Origin: Sodaliphilus sp050873765
Lineage (GTDB): Bacteria; Bacteroidota; Bacteroidia; Bacteroidales; Muribaculaceae
DNA: 23,002 nucleotides
Reading direction: 5' to 3'
Assembly (NCBI GenBank): GCA_050873765.1
Contig: JBNMJK010000043.1
Location: 1 to 23,002, forward strand
The translations under genes and the position numbers were made by a program. Below the pieces are notes generated by a model. The model ran no database searches and had not been told where the DNA came from. It saw only the letters and a list, made by a program, of their open reading frames with translations. Below, piece by piece: positions 1-7,527 of this stretch (positions within the stretch are counted from its first letter, which is position 1; each line of letters opens with the position of its first letter).

Positions 1-340
1 CCTTTCGCTCGTAGGCTACACGCTGTTTGTGGCACTGCCCAATGGTGTGGGCTACTACGGCTCTGCCATTCTGATTGGCCTCGGCAACGGCCACCTCTGG
101 CCTGCCTATCAGAATATGACCATCAACCTCGGCACGCACGACCAGCGTGGCACCGCCAACTCCACCATTCTCATTTCTTGGGACATTGGCATGGGCATTG
201 GGTGCCTGGCAGGTGGCGTGATTGCTGACATGATGGGCTACACTGCTGCATTCTGGATTACCGTGGCGGTGAATGTGATGGGTGTGGCTGGCTATTTCGG
301 CTATGCCATGCACCATTTTTTGCGCAACAGGCTCCGCTAA
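1..340 (+). CDS. MFS transporter, C-terminal fragment (cut by window edge)
   Basis: The reading frame is open from base 2 and stops with TAA at 338-340, so this is the last ~112 residues of a gene that begins outside the window. It holds roughly the last four membrane helices of a major facilitator superfamily transporter. The segment HDQRGTANSTILISWDIGMG, followed by a Gly-rich helix and GGVIADMMGY, is the usual cytoplasmic-loop and helix-11 region of drug/sugar-type MFS proteins. The protein ends in a short basic tail (RNRLR). An internal ATG at 29 is only an in-frame methionine within a helix. The substrate cannot be told from this part. The gene converges on the MATE gene with a 34-bp gap in which I see no clear terminator hairpin. 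Confidence 0.85.
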   Translation, partial: LSLVGYTLFVALPNGVGYYGSAILIGLGNGHLWPAYQNMTINLGTHDQRGTANSTILISWDIGMGIGCLAGGVIADMMGYTAAFWITVAVNVMGVAGYFGYAMHHFLRNRLR

Positions 341-374
341 CCCCTTCTTCGCACACTTTATTTTCCAGCCTCCC

Positions 375-1685
375 CTATTGCCGTCTATGGGTGCGCCATG
401 GCAGCAAATACTGGCACGTCTGCACCAGTGAGCGTGTGGCGAGAAATGCTATGTAGGCGAGCCACAGCACATGGTTGCCCATCGATGCCGGCAGCATGGC
501 GTAGGTGAGCAAAAACACGCCAAGGGCCATGCCCACCGCCAGCATCATCTCACGGGTGCGTGTCAGTCCGATAAACACCCCGTCCCACACATACGCCGCC
601 ATTCCAGCCACCGGCACAGCCACACACCACCACCGATAGCTCAGTGCCACGCTCACCACCGAATGGTCGTCGGTGAGCAGCGAGAATATGCGGTGCGGCC
701 ACACAGCGTAAAGGGTGGAGCAAATCTCCGTGAAGATGAGCGCCCACCCAAACAAGTGCCACACGCAGCTATGCTCGGCTGCCACGTCGCCACGGCCACA
801 ATATTTACCAGCCACGGCCTCGCCCGCGAAAGCTATGCCGTCCATAAAATAGGAAAACAGTATCGACATTTGCAGCAGCAGGGTGTTCACTGCAAGCGTC
901 AAATCACCGCTGCGCGCACCTGCCGCGGTGAAAAACAGCGTTTGAAGCATAATGAGCGTGCTGCGTATAATAATGTGGGAGTTCACCCGGAAAAAGCGTC
1001 CGGCACCATTGAAGCGGAAAGCGTGGCGCAGGTCCACGGCTGCCAAGTGTGAGGCATACTTGCGGCGCAGCAGCCACACGGCAAGCGCCAGCCCTGCCCA
1101 CTCAGCCACCACCGTACCCACGATAATGCCCTTGAACCCCATTCGCAAGGCATAAACGGCAAAGAGCGAGACGAGTATGTTGAGCACGTTCTCGCCTATT
1201 GAAATCACCATCGGGCTTCGTGAGTCTTGCATACCGAGCAGCCACCCCTTTATGCCCATCATCATAAGCGTGGGAGGCGCACCCCACACACCTATATAAA
1301 AGTAGGTGAGCGCCAACTCCCGCACCGCATCGCTGGGGCCAATCACAAGCAGCGTGATCCACTGTAGTGGCCACTGCAGCAAAATAATCACCACGGAAAT
1401 GAGCAGTCCTAAGGCGGTGGCATGCTGAAGCACTGCCACTGTGCCAGCCTTGTCGGCTCTGCCAAACGCCTGCGCCGTCAGCCCCGACGCGCCCATACGC
1501 AAGAACCCGAAGTTCCAGTAAATAAGGTTGAACATCATGGCGCCCACTGCCACTGCGCTGATATAGGTGGCGCCGCTGGCTGCACTCAGGTGACCAGCTA
1601 TGGCGGTGTCGAGCAATCCGAGCAGGGGCACCGTCACGTTGGTGACGATGGCGGGAATGGCAATATGGAAAATTTCGCGGTTCAT
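375..1685 (-). CDS. MATE family efflux transporter (DinF-like)
   Basis: This is an integral inner-membrane protein of 436 residues with about 12 hydrophobic helices, the normal MATE size. The N-terminus MNREIFHIAIPAIVTNVTVP followed by LLGLLDTAIAGHL is the characteristic MATE/DinF opening, and GASGLTAQAFGRAD matches the conserved helix-2/3 region. Members export drugs or metabolites by Na+ or H+ antiport; the substrate here is unknown. The frame stays open upstream to 1841, but I chose the ATG at 1685-1683. The additional 52 residues are not hydrophobic and do not look like a MATE N-terminus. In addition, a TAATTTTG -7 element lies at 1761-1754, inside the extension, which would put the transcript start downstream of any earlier start codon. 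It is transcribed toward the MFS gene and diverges from the large secreted protein. Confidence 0.9.
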   Translation of the reverse strand: MNREIFHIAIPAIVTNVTVPLLGLLDTAIAGHLSAASGATYISAVAVGAMMFNLIYWNFGFLRMGASGLTAQAFGRADKAGTVAVLQHATALGLLISVVIILLQWPLQWITLLVIGPSDAVRELALTYFYIGVWGAPPTLMMMGIKGWLLGMQDSRSPMVISIGENVLNILVSLFAVYALRMGFKGIIVGTVVAEWAGLALAVWLLRRKYASHLAAVDLRHAFRFNGAGRFFRVNSHIIIRSTLIMLQTLFFTAAGARSGDLTLAVNTLLLQMSILFSYFMDGIAFAGEAVAGKYCGRGDVAAEHSCVWHLFGWALIFTEICSTLYAVWPHRIFSLLTDDHSVVSVALSYRWWCVAVPVAGMAAYVWDGVFIGLTRTREMMLAVGMALGVFLLTYAMLPASMGNHVLWLAYIAFLATRSLVQTCQYLLPWRTHRRQ

Positions 1686-1753
1686 ACAGAAAAGTAATGG
1701 TTCATTCGTCCAAAAGCTATCCATAAAATGGACGGCTTGGATAAAACGTGGTG

Positions 1754-1761
1754 CAAAATTA
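1754..1761 (-). promoter_or_regulatory. Bacteroidota -7 promoter element for the MATE gene
   Basis: On the minus strand this reads TAATTTTG, a full match to the TAnnTTTG -7 element. It lies about 68 nt upstream of the chosen MATE start, giving a 5' leader of roughly 60 nt. A clear -33 TTTG at the usual distance is not obvious. Confidence 0.55.
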
Positions 1762-1986
1762 ATGCTTTTTTGCCACGAAGAATAAATTCGGTGCACCTTT
1801 GCAGAATAATTCACCCATATGCGCTTTGGATATTTATCCATTTTTGTCCATTTATGAATGACATTTGGATTTCACACACGCTGCGCACTAATTTCTTCAA
1901 ATACAGCCATTTTCACCCCATCGTTTCCCCACCGCACTTATAATTCGTCACCTTCACACGCCATATTCTCACAAGCCGGCACAACG

Positions 1987-2004
1987 ATTAACAGCCATTA
2001 ACAG
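1987..2004. repeat. Spaced direct repeat ATTAACAG
   Basis: ATTAACAG occurs at 1987-1994 and again at 1997-2004, so the copies start exactly 10 bp apart, about one helical turn. The pair lies roughly 80 bp upstream of the -7 element of the secreted-protein promoter. That geometry fits a regulator bound as a tandem dimer on one DNA face, but no family can be named. Confidence 0.35.
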
Positions 2005-2060
2005 TTGCAAAAATTTATAAAAACGTCCGAAAATTCAATTATTATCCAAAAATGGATTTT

Positions 2061-2088
2061 TTTGGACAGAACTGGCGTTGTAATTTTG
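2061..2088 (+). promoter_or_regulatory. Bacteroidota promoter for the 1002-residue secreted protein
   Basis: TTTG at 2061-2064 and TAATTTTG at 2081-2088 match the -33 and -7 elements, with a 16-nt gap, slightly shorter than the usual ~19. Transcription would start near 2095. That leaves a leader of about 290 nt before the ATG at 2383, unusually long for this genome, where the other promoters here sit much closer to their genes. Confidence 0.6.
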
Positions 2089-2094
2089 CACGCA

Positions 2095-2382
2095 AATAAA
2101 AGTTTGTTTTAGGTTATTTTTTTTTCGATATCATCAATTCGTTGAGAGAGAGATGAAGCTGAATTATTTATGCCTCGCGTAGGCAAAAAATGAGGAAGTT
2201 TTTTATACACTGGCACGGCACAGTCAAAAAAAGCCAAAACTGCACCCGGGGTGCAGTGCAATGCCGACAGCCAGGCTTTTTTGAAAAAGAAGGTGGATAG
2301 GTGAATAAAAGATTCTTACGAAAAGACAAACACAATTTTTTCTACACAATTTTTTTAAAAGCTATTTTTAAGTAATTGATTT
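2095..2382 (+). promoter_or_regulatory. Long structured 5' leader with possible terminator/pseudoknot
   Basis: The region between promoter and start codon carries several nested pairings. There is a hairpin TGCCT/AGGCA (2171-2175 and 2181-2185) and a near-perfect hairpin CTGCACCC/GGGTGCAG (2240-2256). An enclosing helix pairs TGGC-CGGC (2211-2219) with GCCG-GCCA (2263-2273). A further pairing joins AAAAAAGCC (ending 2235) with GGCTTTTTT (2274-2282), which resembles an intrinsic terminator. The last two pairings cross, so they would form a pseudoknot or exclude each other. That layout suggests an attenuator, a riboswitch-like leader, or a separate small RNA of about 190 nt ending at 2282. I could not match it to a named RNA family. 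The A/T-rich 100 nt after it hold no second TAnnTTTG promoter that I can see. Confidence 0.4.
2153..2182 (+). CDS. Possible 9-codon leader peptide
   Basis: ATG at 2153 follows a purine-rich GAGAGAGAG tract and opens a 9-codon frame (MKLNYLCLA) that stops at TAG 2180-2182. The stop codon lies inside the small hairpin at 2171-2185, upstream of the terminator-like structure. This placement resembles translation-coupled attenuation. Such short frames arise easily by chance, so this remains a weak call. Confidence 0.2.
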   Translation: MKLNYLCLA

Positions 2383-5300
2383 ATGAAAAAAATTACAAAC
2401 CTTATGCTTGCGCTCGCAGCCGTGGTGTGTTTTTCAGCCACGCTGAAAGCCGACCCTGTGGTAAAACCGAAAGCGTTTTATTTAGGAAAATCTTACACAT
2501 GGACTAACGCCAATGGCGGAACAGTGACCTCCAATCTTACCGACGAGGCTACCGACCCACGCCAAATCATGGCACTTCTCAAGTATCTGTTTACAAACAA
2601 GGACATTCCGGGCATTCTCCAGTGTGGCTACACTTCATCGGGCGCTCGCGAGGGTAAAGTTGACTACAATGTGGCACGCGGCAGCGCCATGAGCCTTGCC
2701 TACGGCATCACCCCTGGCGACTACACGCCCAACGAAGATGGCTACACCACCCTCTTGGTGAAGGTGAAAGACTCGTGGACTCCCTCGGTGAAGGAGAGCC
2801 TGAGCCAGCAGAGCACGCTCCAATATGTGTCCGACGCCATCGAATCGGTTCAAATCCTAACCGACGGTGTATATATCCCCGCTACCAATGCCAACGGCGG
2901 CAAGAATGTGAATCCTGGCGTGGTTTACCGCATGTCGGGCAGCGCCAACCGCTTCTTCTTCATCTCTAAAGGCCGTGGACGCTCCTGGGGCTGGGGCTCC
3001 AGTAAGAATGGCGTCATCATCAGTGAGTACGCTCCATTCAACGGTATGTTTGAGGAATACAGCCCTGTGGCTGTGAGCGGCGGTAAACAAATCGAGAATT
3101 TCTACGAAGACTTGGTGAACGGCTCTATCTTCAAAGTGGAGCACGACTGTAGCACCGTGCCCGGCCAGGAGCACTACTTCTGCATGATGGGCACCACCGG
3201 CACCAAGAAGTTCGACGTTACCGACCTGATGATCACCATTCCCGACTATCGTCTGATGGACTGGAGCAACCGCGACTATCAAGGCAACACCAACTTCAAA
3301 TACACCAACTATAACAAGAGCCACGCGCCATCGCTCGGCCTCTACGGCATTCAGCTCAAAGCCACTGCCACCCCTACCGATGGCGACTACTACAACGTGA
3401 CGCTTACATGGACTTCTTCGCTCAACGAAATCACGGGCAACGAAATCAACCAGCGCTTCCTGCTGTGGGTGCGCGACACTGACGGTGCCCTCAAACCGCT
3501 CACCGATGCCGACGGCAAGCAGGTGACCATCGCTCCAGGCGAAACTTTTGAATACACCTATCAAGAAGCGCAGACCTACGAGGGCCGAGAAATCACCTAC
3601 GTGGTGTCGGGCCAGCCTACCGACGCGCTGTTTATCAACTATAAGGAGGTGTACTCCAACAACGACAAGGTGACCATTCCTGGTCTGGACCCTGATGAGG
3701 GCTTGCGCATTGAAATTGGCACCGAATCTACCAGCGACTATGATTTGGCCACCCAAACCAACCACTACAAGAACCTCATCTCTATCGACCACAGCGTGGA
3801 TAAGACGCACGTGAAATACACCAACCTTCAGGCTGGCTCTAAACTCACTTTCTATCGCTACGACGTGAACCGCGAGAGCGAGGCAAAGAAGGTGGCTGAA
3901 CTTGAAATCACTGGCGTGAACAAAAGAAGCCAATCATCGGGCTGGGGTTGGAATAGTAGAACTTACTATTACATCGACTACAGTTACAACCTGACTTACT
4001 ACAATCAGGACAATGAGCAAAACCCGAAGCAGAACATCACTGGTGGCACCTACTCGCTGAGCACCAACAGCGGCTACACGCAGAACGTGAGCAACGAGGT
4101 GGATTTCGACCAGTTTAAGGTGGGCTCTTTCAACGATGAGTTCAGCGCTTCCACCGCCGTAAACGAGCACCCTGCAAGCTACGAATACATGGCTTCATTC
4201 TCCGGATTGGGCAACACCACCCAGAATGAGCTCCACAGCTCATACAGCAAAATCAAGGTGCACAAAACAGATGCCGCCGTTTCCGACAAGGCCATCACCA
4301 TTCAAGATGTGGAGAATGATAATGTGTGCTCAAAGCGCATTCACATCAACACTCACGACGATAGCCCCGCTATCCAGTTCTCACTCGACCAAGACTTGCG
4401 TATCGCTGAATACTGCCTCAACAAGGTGAAGAACAAGGACAATAGCGAAATGGAGGAAATAGGTCTGGCACAGCGTCTGCCAAGCTGGGACTACGCAGTG
4501 TATGAGAGCGGCAAATACAAGCAGAACGCCAGCCAAACCGAAGCGCCTACCATTGCCGACGCTTCTGCCAAAGTGGGCAAGAATGAGTATGTGACGGTAA
4601 TCAAGACCTACCGCAACTCTTCCGACGGCTCCTACAACACCTACGGCGCACCTATCGTGACCTCACACCGCCTTAAAGCCAACCTCTCGCTCGACGACCA
4701 GCTGATGAGCACCTACGTGTTCCGCGGCTCTAACGGCAAGAAGGGACGCTACTATCAGGCTGTGATCAACATCGCCGCCGAGGGCACCGACAACTACGAC
4801 ATTGTGAAGTATCGCGTTTGGCGCATTGTGGGCAACCGCGCTATGGAAGTGGAGCCTGAATATATGGCACGCCTCAACCAGGACGGACACCCTATCGTCA
4901 TCAACTCTGACGTAGATGGCGAACCCTCCATCGATGAGAGCTTCAACGACCTGAAGGAATTCACCGTGAAAGGTCAGGGCGGTGCCGAGTTCCTGCCATC
5001 GCAGGTGAACAGCAACACCATTCGCGTGATCGACACCTTCGGTGCAAGCGACGTGACGGAAGACGGCGACCTCACCGTGTCGTACATCGTGCGCCTCTAC
5101 TCTAAGCCTTACACCGACGACGAGGAGAGCACCATCAGCACCCAGAGCCTTAGCGGACAGCCGGTGCTGGCCAAGGAATACTACATTGGCGAATCCACCA
5201 TCAACGTCACCTTCGAAGAAAGCACTCCAACCGCCGTATTCGACATCGTGGCCGATGTGAACAAAACGCCAGCAAGCGTTGAGTATGTGAATCTGCTCGG

Positions 5301-5391
5301 TCAGAAGTCGAGCAAGCCGTTCAGCGGTATGAACGTGGTGATCACCACCTACACCGACGGCACACAAAGCACTGCAAAGCGCAATTTCTAA
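2383..5391 (+). CDS. Large secreted protein with T9SS C-terminal sorting domain
   Basis: This protein of 1002 residues begins with a Sec signal peptide (basic MKK, hydrophobic core, probable cleavage after LKA near residue 23). The last ~56 residues resemble a type A T9SS C-terminal domain: VEYVNLLGQ, then PFSGMNVVITTYTDGTQST and a Lys/Arg before the end. The pattern V-Y-N-x-x-G-Q ... P-x-x-G-x-x-V-V ... Y-x-D-G is the Prevotella-style sorting signal. The protein should therefore cross the outer membrane by T9SS and be released or anchored at the surface. The middle is rich in Thr, Asn, Ser, Asp and Tyr with alternating beta-type sequence, and I recognise no enzyme motif in it. Two Trp/Gly loops occur, SWGWGSS near residue 200 and SGWGWNS near 517. 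Function is unknown; an adhesin-like or surface-layer role is only a guess. It is monocistronic, between a long leader and a strong terminator. Confidence 0.85.
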   Translation: MKKITNLMLALAAVVCFSATLKADPVVKPKAFYLGKSYTWTNANGGTVTSNLTDEATDPRQIMALLKYLFTNKDIPGILQCGYTSSGAREGKVDYNVARGSAMSLAYGITPGDYTPNEDGYTTLLVKVKDSWTPSVKESLSQQSTLQYVSDAIESVQILTDGVYIPATNANGGKNVNPGVVYRMSGSANRFFFISKGRGRSWGWGSSKNGVIISEYAPFNGMFEEYSPVAVSGGKQIENFYEDLVNGSIFKVEHDCSTVPGQEHYFCMMGTTGTKKFDVTDLMITIPDYRLMDWSNRDYQGNTNFKYTNYNKSHAPSLGLYGIQLKATATPTDGDYYNVTLTWTSSLNEITGNEINQRFLLWVRDTDGALKPLTDADGKQVTIAPGETFEYTYQEAQTYEGREITYVVSGQPTDALFINYKEVYSNNDKVTIPGLDPDEGLRIEIGTESTSDYDLATQTNHYKNLISIDHSVDKTHVKYTNLQAGSKLTFYRYDVNRESEAKKVAELEITGVNKRSQSSGWGWNSRTYYYIDYSYNLTYYNQDNEQNPKQNITGGTYSLSTNSGYTQNVSNEVDFDQFKVGSFNDEFSASTAVNEHPASYEYMASFSGLGNTTQNELHSSYSKIKVHKTDAAVSDKAITIQDVENDNVCSKRIHINTHDDSPAIQFSLDQDLRIAEYCLNKVKNKDNSEMEEIGLAQRLPSWDYAVYESGKYKQNASQTEAPTIADASAKVGKNEYVTVIKTYRNSSDGSYNTYGAPIVTSHRLKANLSLDDQLMSTYVFRGSNGKKGRYYQAVINIAAEGTDNYDIVKYRVWRIVGNRAMEVEPEYMARLNQDGHPIVINSDVDGEPSIDESFNDLKEFTVKGQGGAEFLPSQVNSNTIRVIDTFGASDVTEDGDLTVSYIVRLYSKPYTDDEESTISTQSLSGQPVLAKEYYIGESTINVTFEESTPTAVFDIVADVNKTPASVEYVNLLGQKSSKPFSGMNVVITTYTDGTQSTAKRNF

Positions 5392-5442
5392 ACACTGAAT
5401 CCTGAATAAACTTAATATATAGAAATAGCTTATGTTTTGGGG

Positions 5443-5477
5443 GCAGCCCTGTCGCGACGACAGGGCTGCTTCTTTTT
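5443..5477 (+). terminator. Intrinsic terminator of the secreted-protein gene
   Basis: A perfect 12-bp stem, GCAGCCCTGTCG (5443-5454) with CGACAGGGCTGC (5458-5469), closes a 3-nt CGA loop and is followed by TTCTTTTT. It lies about 50 bp after the stop codon and should end this transcript efficiently. The rest of the gap up to dusB holds a pyrimidine-rich tract and the dusB promoter. Confidence 0.9.
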
Positions 5478-5613
5478 CCTTCCCCCTCCACCCCTCCACC
5501 CACTTTTTCCTCCGTGAGAGACAGCATGATCCGTGTGCGGCGCGCTTTACACACAAAAACTGAAAGTTGTGGACCATTAGACAAATAAGTAAGAAGTATG
5601 GACTAATCGGCAA

Positions 5614-5645
5614 ATTGCCTATATGCCGATTTTTAAGTAATTTTG
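5614..5645 (+). promoter_or_regulatory. Promoter of dusB
   Basis: TTG at 5614-5616 and TAATTTTG at 5638-5645 fit the Bacteroidota -33/-7 pair with a 21-nt gap. The element decides the gene start: the in-frame TTG at 5643 is part of the -7 box, so translation must begin at the ATG at 5664, giving a very short leader of about a dozen nt. Confidence 0.6.
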
Positions 5646-5663
5646 CATCGAAAATTTAAGCTG

Positions 5664-6647
5664 ATGAAAATAGGAAAAATCAACTTGGGCGAGCGCCCTG
5701 TGATGTTAGCTCCGATGGAAGATGTAACCGACCTTTCGTTCAGGCAGATATGCCGCGAGCAAGGGGCGGATATGGTATATACGGAATTCGTGTCGGCCGA
5801 TGCGCTGATTCGCAATATCCAGGCCACACTGCGGAAGCTCAACATCTCCGAGGCCGAGCGCCCCGCGGCCATACAAATCTACGGCCGCGAGGTGGAGCCT
5901 ATGGTGCAGGCCGCCAAAATGTGCGAGCAAGTGCACCCCGACGTCATCGACCTCAACTTTGGCTGCCCGGTGAAGAAGGTGGCAGGCAAGGGCGCCGGGT
6001 CGGGCCTGCTGCGCAATGTGCCGCTCATGTGCGAGATCACCCGCGCGGTGGTTGATGCTGTGAATGTCCCCGTCACCGCTAAGACGAGGCTCGGCTGGGA
6101 CTGCAATTCCAAGCACATCGTGGAGGTGGCTGAGCAGCTGCAAGACTGCGGCATACAGGCGCTCACCATTCATGGGCGCACACGCAGCCAAATGTACACC
6201 GGCGAGGCCGACTGGACCCTCATAGGCGAGGTGAAAAACAACCCGCGCATGCACATTCCCATCATTGGCAATGGCGACATCACCACGCCGCAGAAGCTCA
6301 AGGACTATTACGACCGATATGGCGTGGACGGCATCATGGTGGGCAGAGCAGCAATAGGCGCACCCTGGATTTTTCGTGAGATGAAGCAGTATATGCTCAC
6401 CGGTGAAGTGCCCCACATCTCCAACCACGAGAAAATGGCACTGCTGCGCCGGCAAATCAACGAGAGCATCAACCGCATTGATGAGTTTCGCGGCATTCTC
6501 CACATTCGCAGGCATCTGGCAGCCACTCCCCTGTTCAAAGGTATTCCGAATTTCCGCGAAACGCGCATTGCCATGCTTCAGGCACGCACTTTCGCCGAGT
6601 TGAACGACATTTTAAACCATATAGAAGCCACTTACTTGGGTGAATAG
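5664..6647 (+). CDS. dusB: tRNA-dihydrouridine synthase, DusB type
   Basis: This 327-residue, FMN-dependent enzyme reduces uridine to dihydrouridine in the tRNA D-loop using NAD(P)H. The N-terminal LAPMEDVTDLSFR is the FMN-binding start of the TIM barrel. DLNFGCPVKKV contains the catalytic Cys at residue 101, followed by KGAGSGLL. HGRTRSQMYTGEADW supplies the conserved His/Arg, and GNGDI with MVGRAAIGAPWIF forms the phosphate-binding end of the barrel. The length is normal for the DusB/NifR3 group, and the start was chosen from the promoter position. A GIN-domain gene follows after 34 bp, probably on the same transcript. Confidence in the family is high; the exact Dus subtype is slightly less certain. 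Confidence 0.93.
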   Translation: MKIGKINLGERPVMLAPMEDVTDLSFRQICREQGADMVYTEFVSADALIRNIQATLRKLNISEAERPAAIQIYGREVEPMVQAAKMCEQVHPDVIDLNFGCPVKKVAGKGAGSGLLRNVPLMCEITRAVVDAVNVPVTAKTRLGWDCNSKHIVEVAEQLQDCGIQALTIHGRTRSQMYTGEADWTLIGEVKNNPRMHIPIIGNGDITTPQKLKDYYDRYGVDGIMVGRAAIGAPWIFREMKQYMLTGEVPHISNHEKMALLRRQINESINRIDEFRGILHIRRHLAATPLFKGIPNFRETRIAMLQARTFAELNDILNHIEATYLGE

Positions 6648-6681
6648 TATGTTACACCCCCCAATACTGAAATAAGGAAAA

Positions 6682-7431
6682 ATGATGATGAGAAAATTGA
6701 TGATAGCGCTGTGTGCCATGGCACTGATAGCCACCAGTGCTGGAGCACAGGAGCAAAACAAAATTGAACTGAACGTGGGCGACTTCACCACACTCCATGT
6801 CAACAACAGCATCAATGTGGTGTACCGCGCCAGCGAGGAAAAGGCGGGCACGGCAGTGTTTCACGCGCCCAACAGCATGGCGAATATATTTATCTTCAAC
6901 AACGACAGCAAGGGCAAACTCTCCATTCAGCTCACCGACTACAACTTCAACAAAAACGTGCCCACCATCACGGTGTATTCCTCATCGCTGCAAGAGGTGG
7001 TGAACCAGAGCGACAGCACCGTCACCATCGACACCATTCCGCAAATGCCGGTGTTTAAAGCCAAGACCAGCAATAATGGCACCATCATCATTCATGGGCT
7101 GAACACGCTCACCACGGTGCTGAAGGAGGCCACCGGGAACGGCAAGATTTACGCCGACGGCACCACCGAGAAGCTGGAGTGCAAATTAGTGGGCACCGGG
7201 CTTATCTGCGCGCTCCGCCTCCAGGCCCATGACATATCCTGCACGATGGGCGGATCGGGCCACATCTACTGCCAAAGCGAGGGCGGCTACCTGAAGGTGA
7301 AGGGGTTCGGCAGCGGAAAGGTGCACTACACGGGCACGCCTTCGGAAGTGAAGGTGAAGAAATTAGGCACACTCAAAGCCCTGCCCTACACGCCCGACTC
7401 CACTTCTGTGGCTCTGTGCACGCGCCAGTAA
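6682..7431 (+). CDS. Secreted GIN-domain (DUF2807-like) protein
   Basis: This 249-residue protein has a signal peptide ending near AGAQ (residues 1-23). The start has three consecutive ATG codons (6682, 6685, 6688) and any could be used. The mature part begins with the family's typical entry, a short strand leading to TLHVNNSINVVYRAS, then short repeated beta strands with Gly at regular spacing (TSNNGTIIIHG, GSGHIYC, GFGSGKVHYTG). This is the beta-helix character of the 'head GIN' adhesin-like domain common in Bacteroidota. These proteins are periplasmic or outer-membrane associated and their function is not established. It follows dusB closely with no promoter match between them, so co-transcription is likely, though the functions are not obviously linked. 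Confidence 0.75.
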   Translation: MMMRKLMIALCAMALIATSAGAQEQNKIELNVGDFTTLHVNNSINVVYRASEEKAGTAVFHAPNSMANIFIFNNDSKGKLSIQLTDYNFNKNVPTITVYSSSLQEVVNQSDSTVTIDTIPQMPVFKAKTSNNGTIIIHGLNTLTTVLKEATGNGKIYADGTTEKLECKLVGTGLICALRLQAHDISCTMGGSGHIYCQSEGGYLKVKGFGSGKVHYTGTPSEVKVKKLGTLKALPYTPDSTSVALCTRQ

Positions 7432-7454
7432 ACCAAGAAAAAGACTGGCGGAGT

Positions 7455-7486
7455 GTTGCTATTGTTAACGATATGGTGTAATTTTG
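7455..7486 (+). promoter_or_regulatory. Promoter of rpoN
   Basis: TTG at 7455-7457 and TAATTTTG at 7479-7486 form a Bacteroidota -33/-7 pair with a 21-nt gap. It lies about 40 bp before the rpoN start codon and opens a new transcription unit after the GIN gene. Confidence 0.6.
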
Positions 7487-7527
7487 CATAAGGTCAAAGT
7501 TACACCTTATTTTAATATTCTAAACTT

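Larger units (their letters stand above)
1718..2066. promoter_or_regulatory. Cluster of TATCCA/TGGA inverted half-sites in the divergent region
   Basis: Three small inverted repeats built from the same half-site lie between the MATE and secreted-protein genes. TATCCATAAAATGGA is at 1718-1732, between the MATE promoter and its start codon. TGGATATTTATCCA is at 1827-1840 (arms TGGATA/TATCCA, 2-nt spacer). TATCCAAAAATGGA is at 2043-2056, directly upstream of the -33 element of the secreted-protein promoter. A longer pairing, TCCAAAAA/TTTTTGGA (2045-2052 and 2059-2066), covers that -33 element. They look like operator sites for one regulator acting on both divergent genes. This is inference, since A/T-rich DNA produces such words by chance. 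Confidence 0.3.

Noticed and set aside
471..1052. Open frame of 193 codons on the plus strand opposite the MATE gene
   Set aside because: His/Arg/Gln-rich composition with no fold-like pattern; it is an antisense shadow of a well-supported membrane protein.
1686..1841. 52-residue N-terminal extension of the MATE transporter
   Set aside because: Not hydrophobic, not MATE-like, and a -7 promoter element lies within it, so the transcript begins downstream.
2210..2225. Possible sigma-54 promoter (TGGCAC in the leader)
   Set aside because: No GC at the -12 position at the required distance.
2095..2282. 6S RNA in the cargo leader
   Set aside because: Size fits, but the 5' and 3' halves do not pair into the long helix with a central bubble that 6S requires.
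2857..3933. Open frame of 358 codons antisense to the secreted protein
   Set aside because: Val/His/Ala-rich shadow frame; the plus-strand gene has signal peptide, sorting domain, promoter and terminator.
5643..5663. TTG start for dusB seven codons upstream
   Set aside because: The TTG is part of the TAATTTTG -7 element and cannot be in the mRNA.
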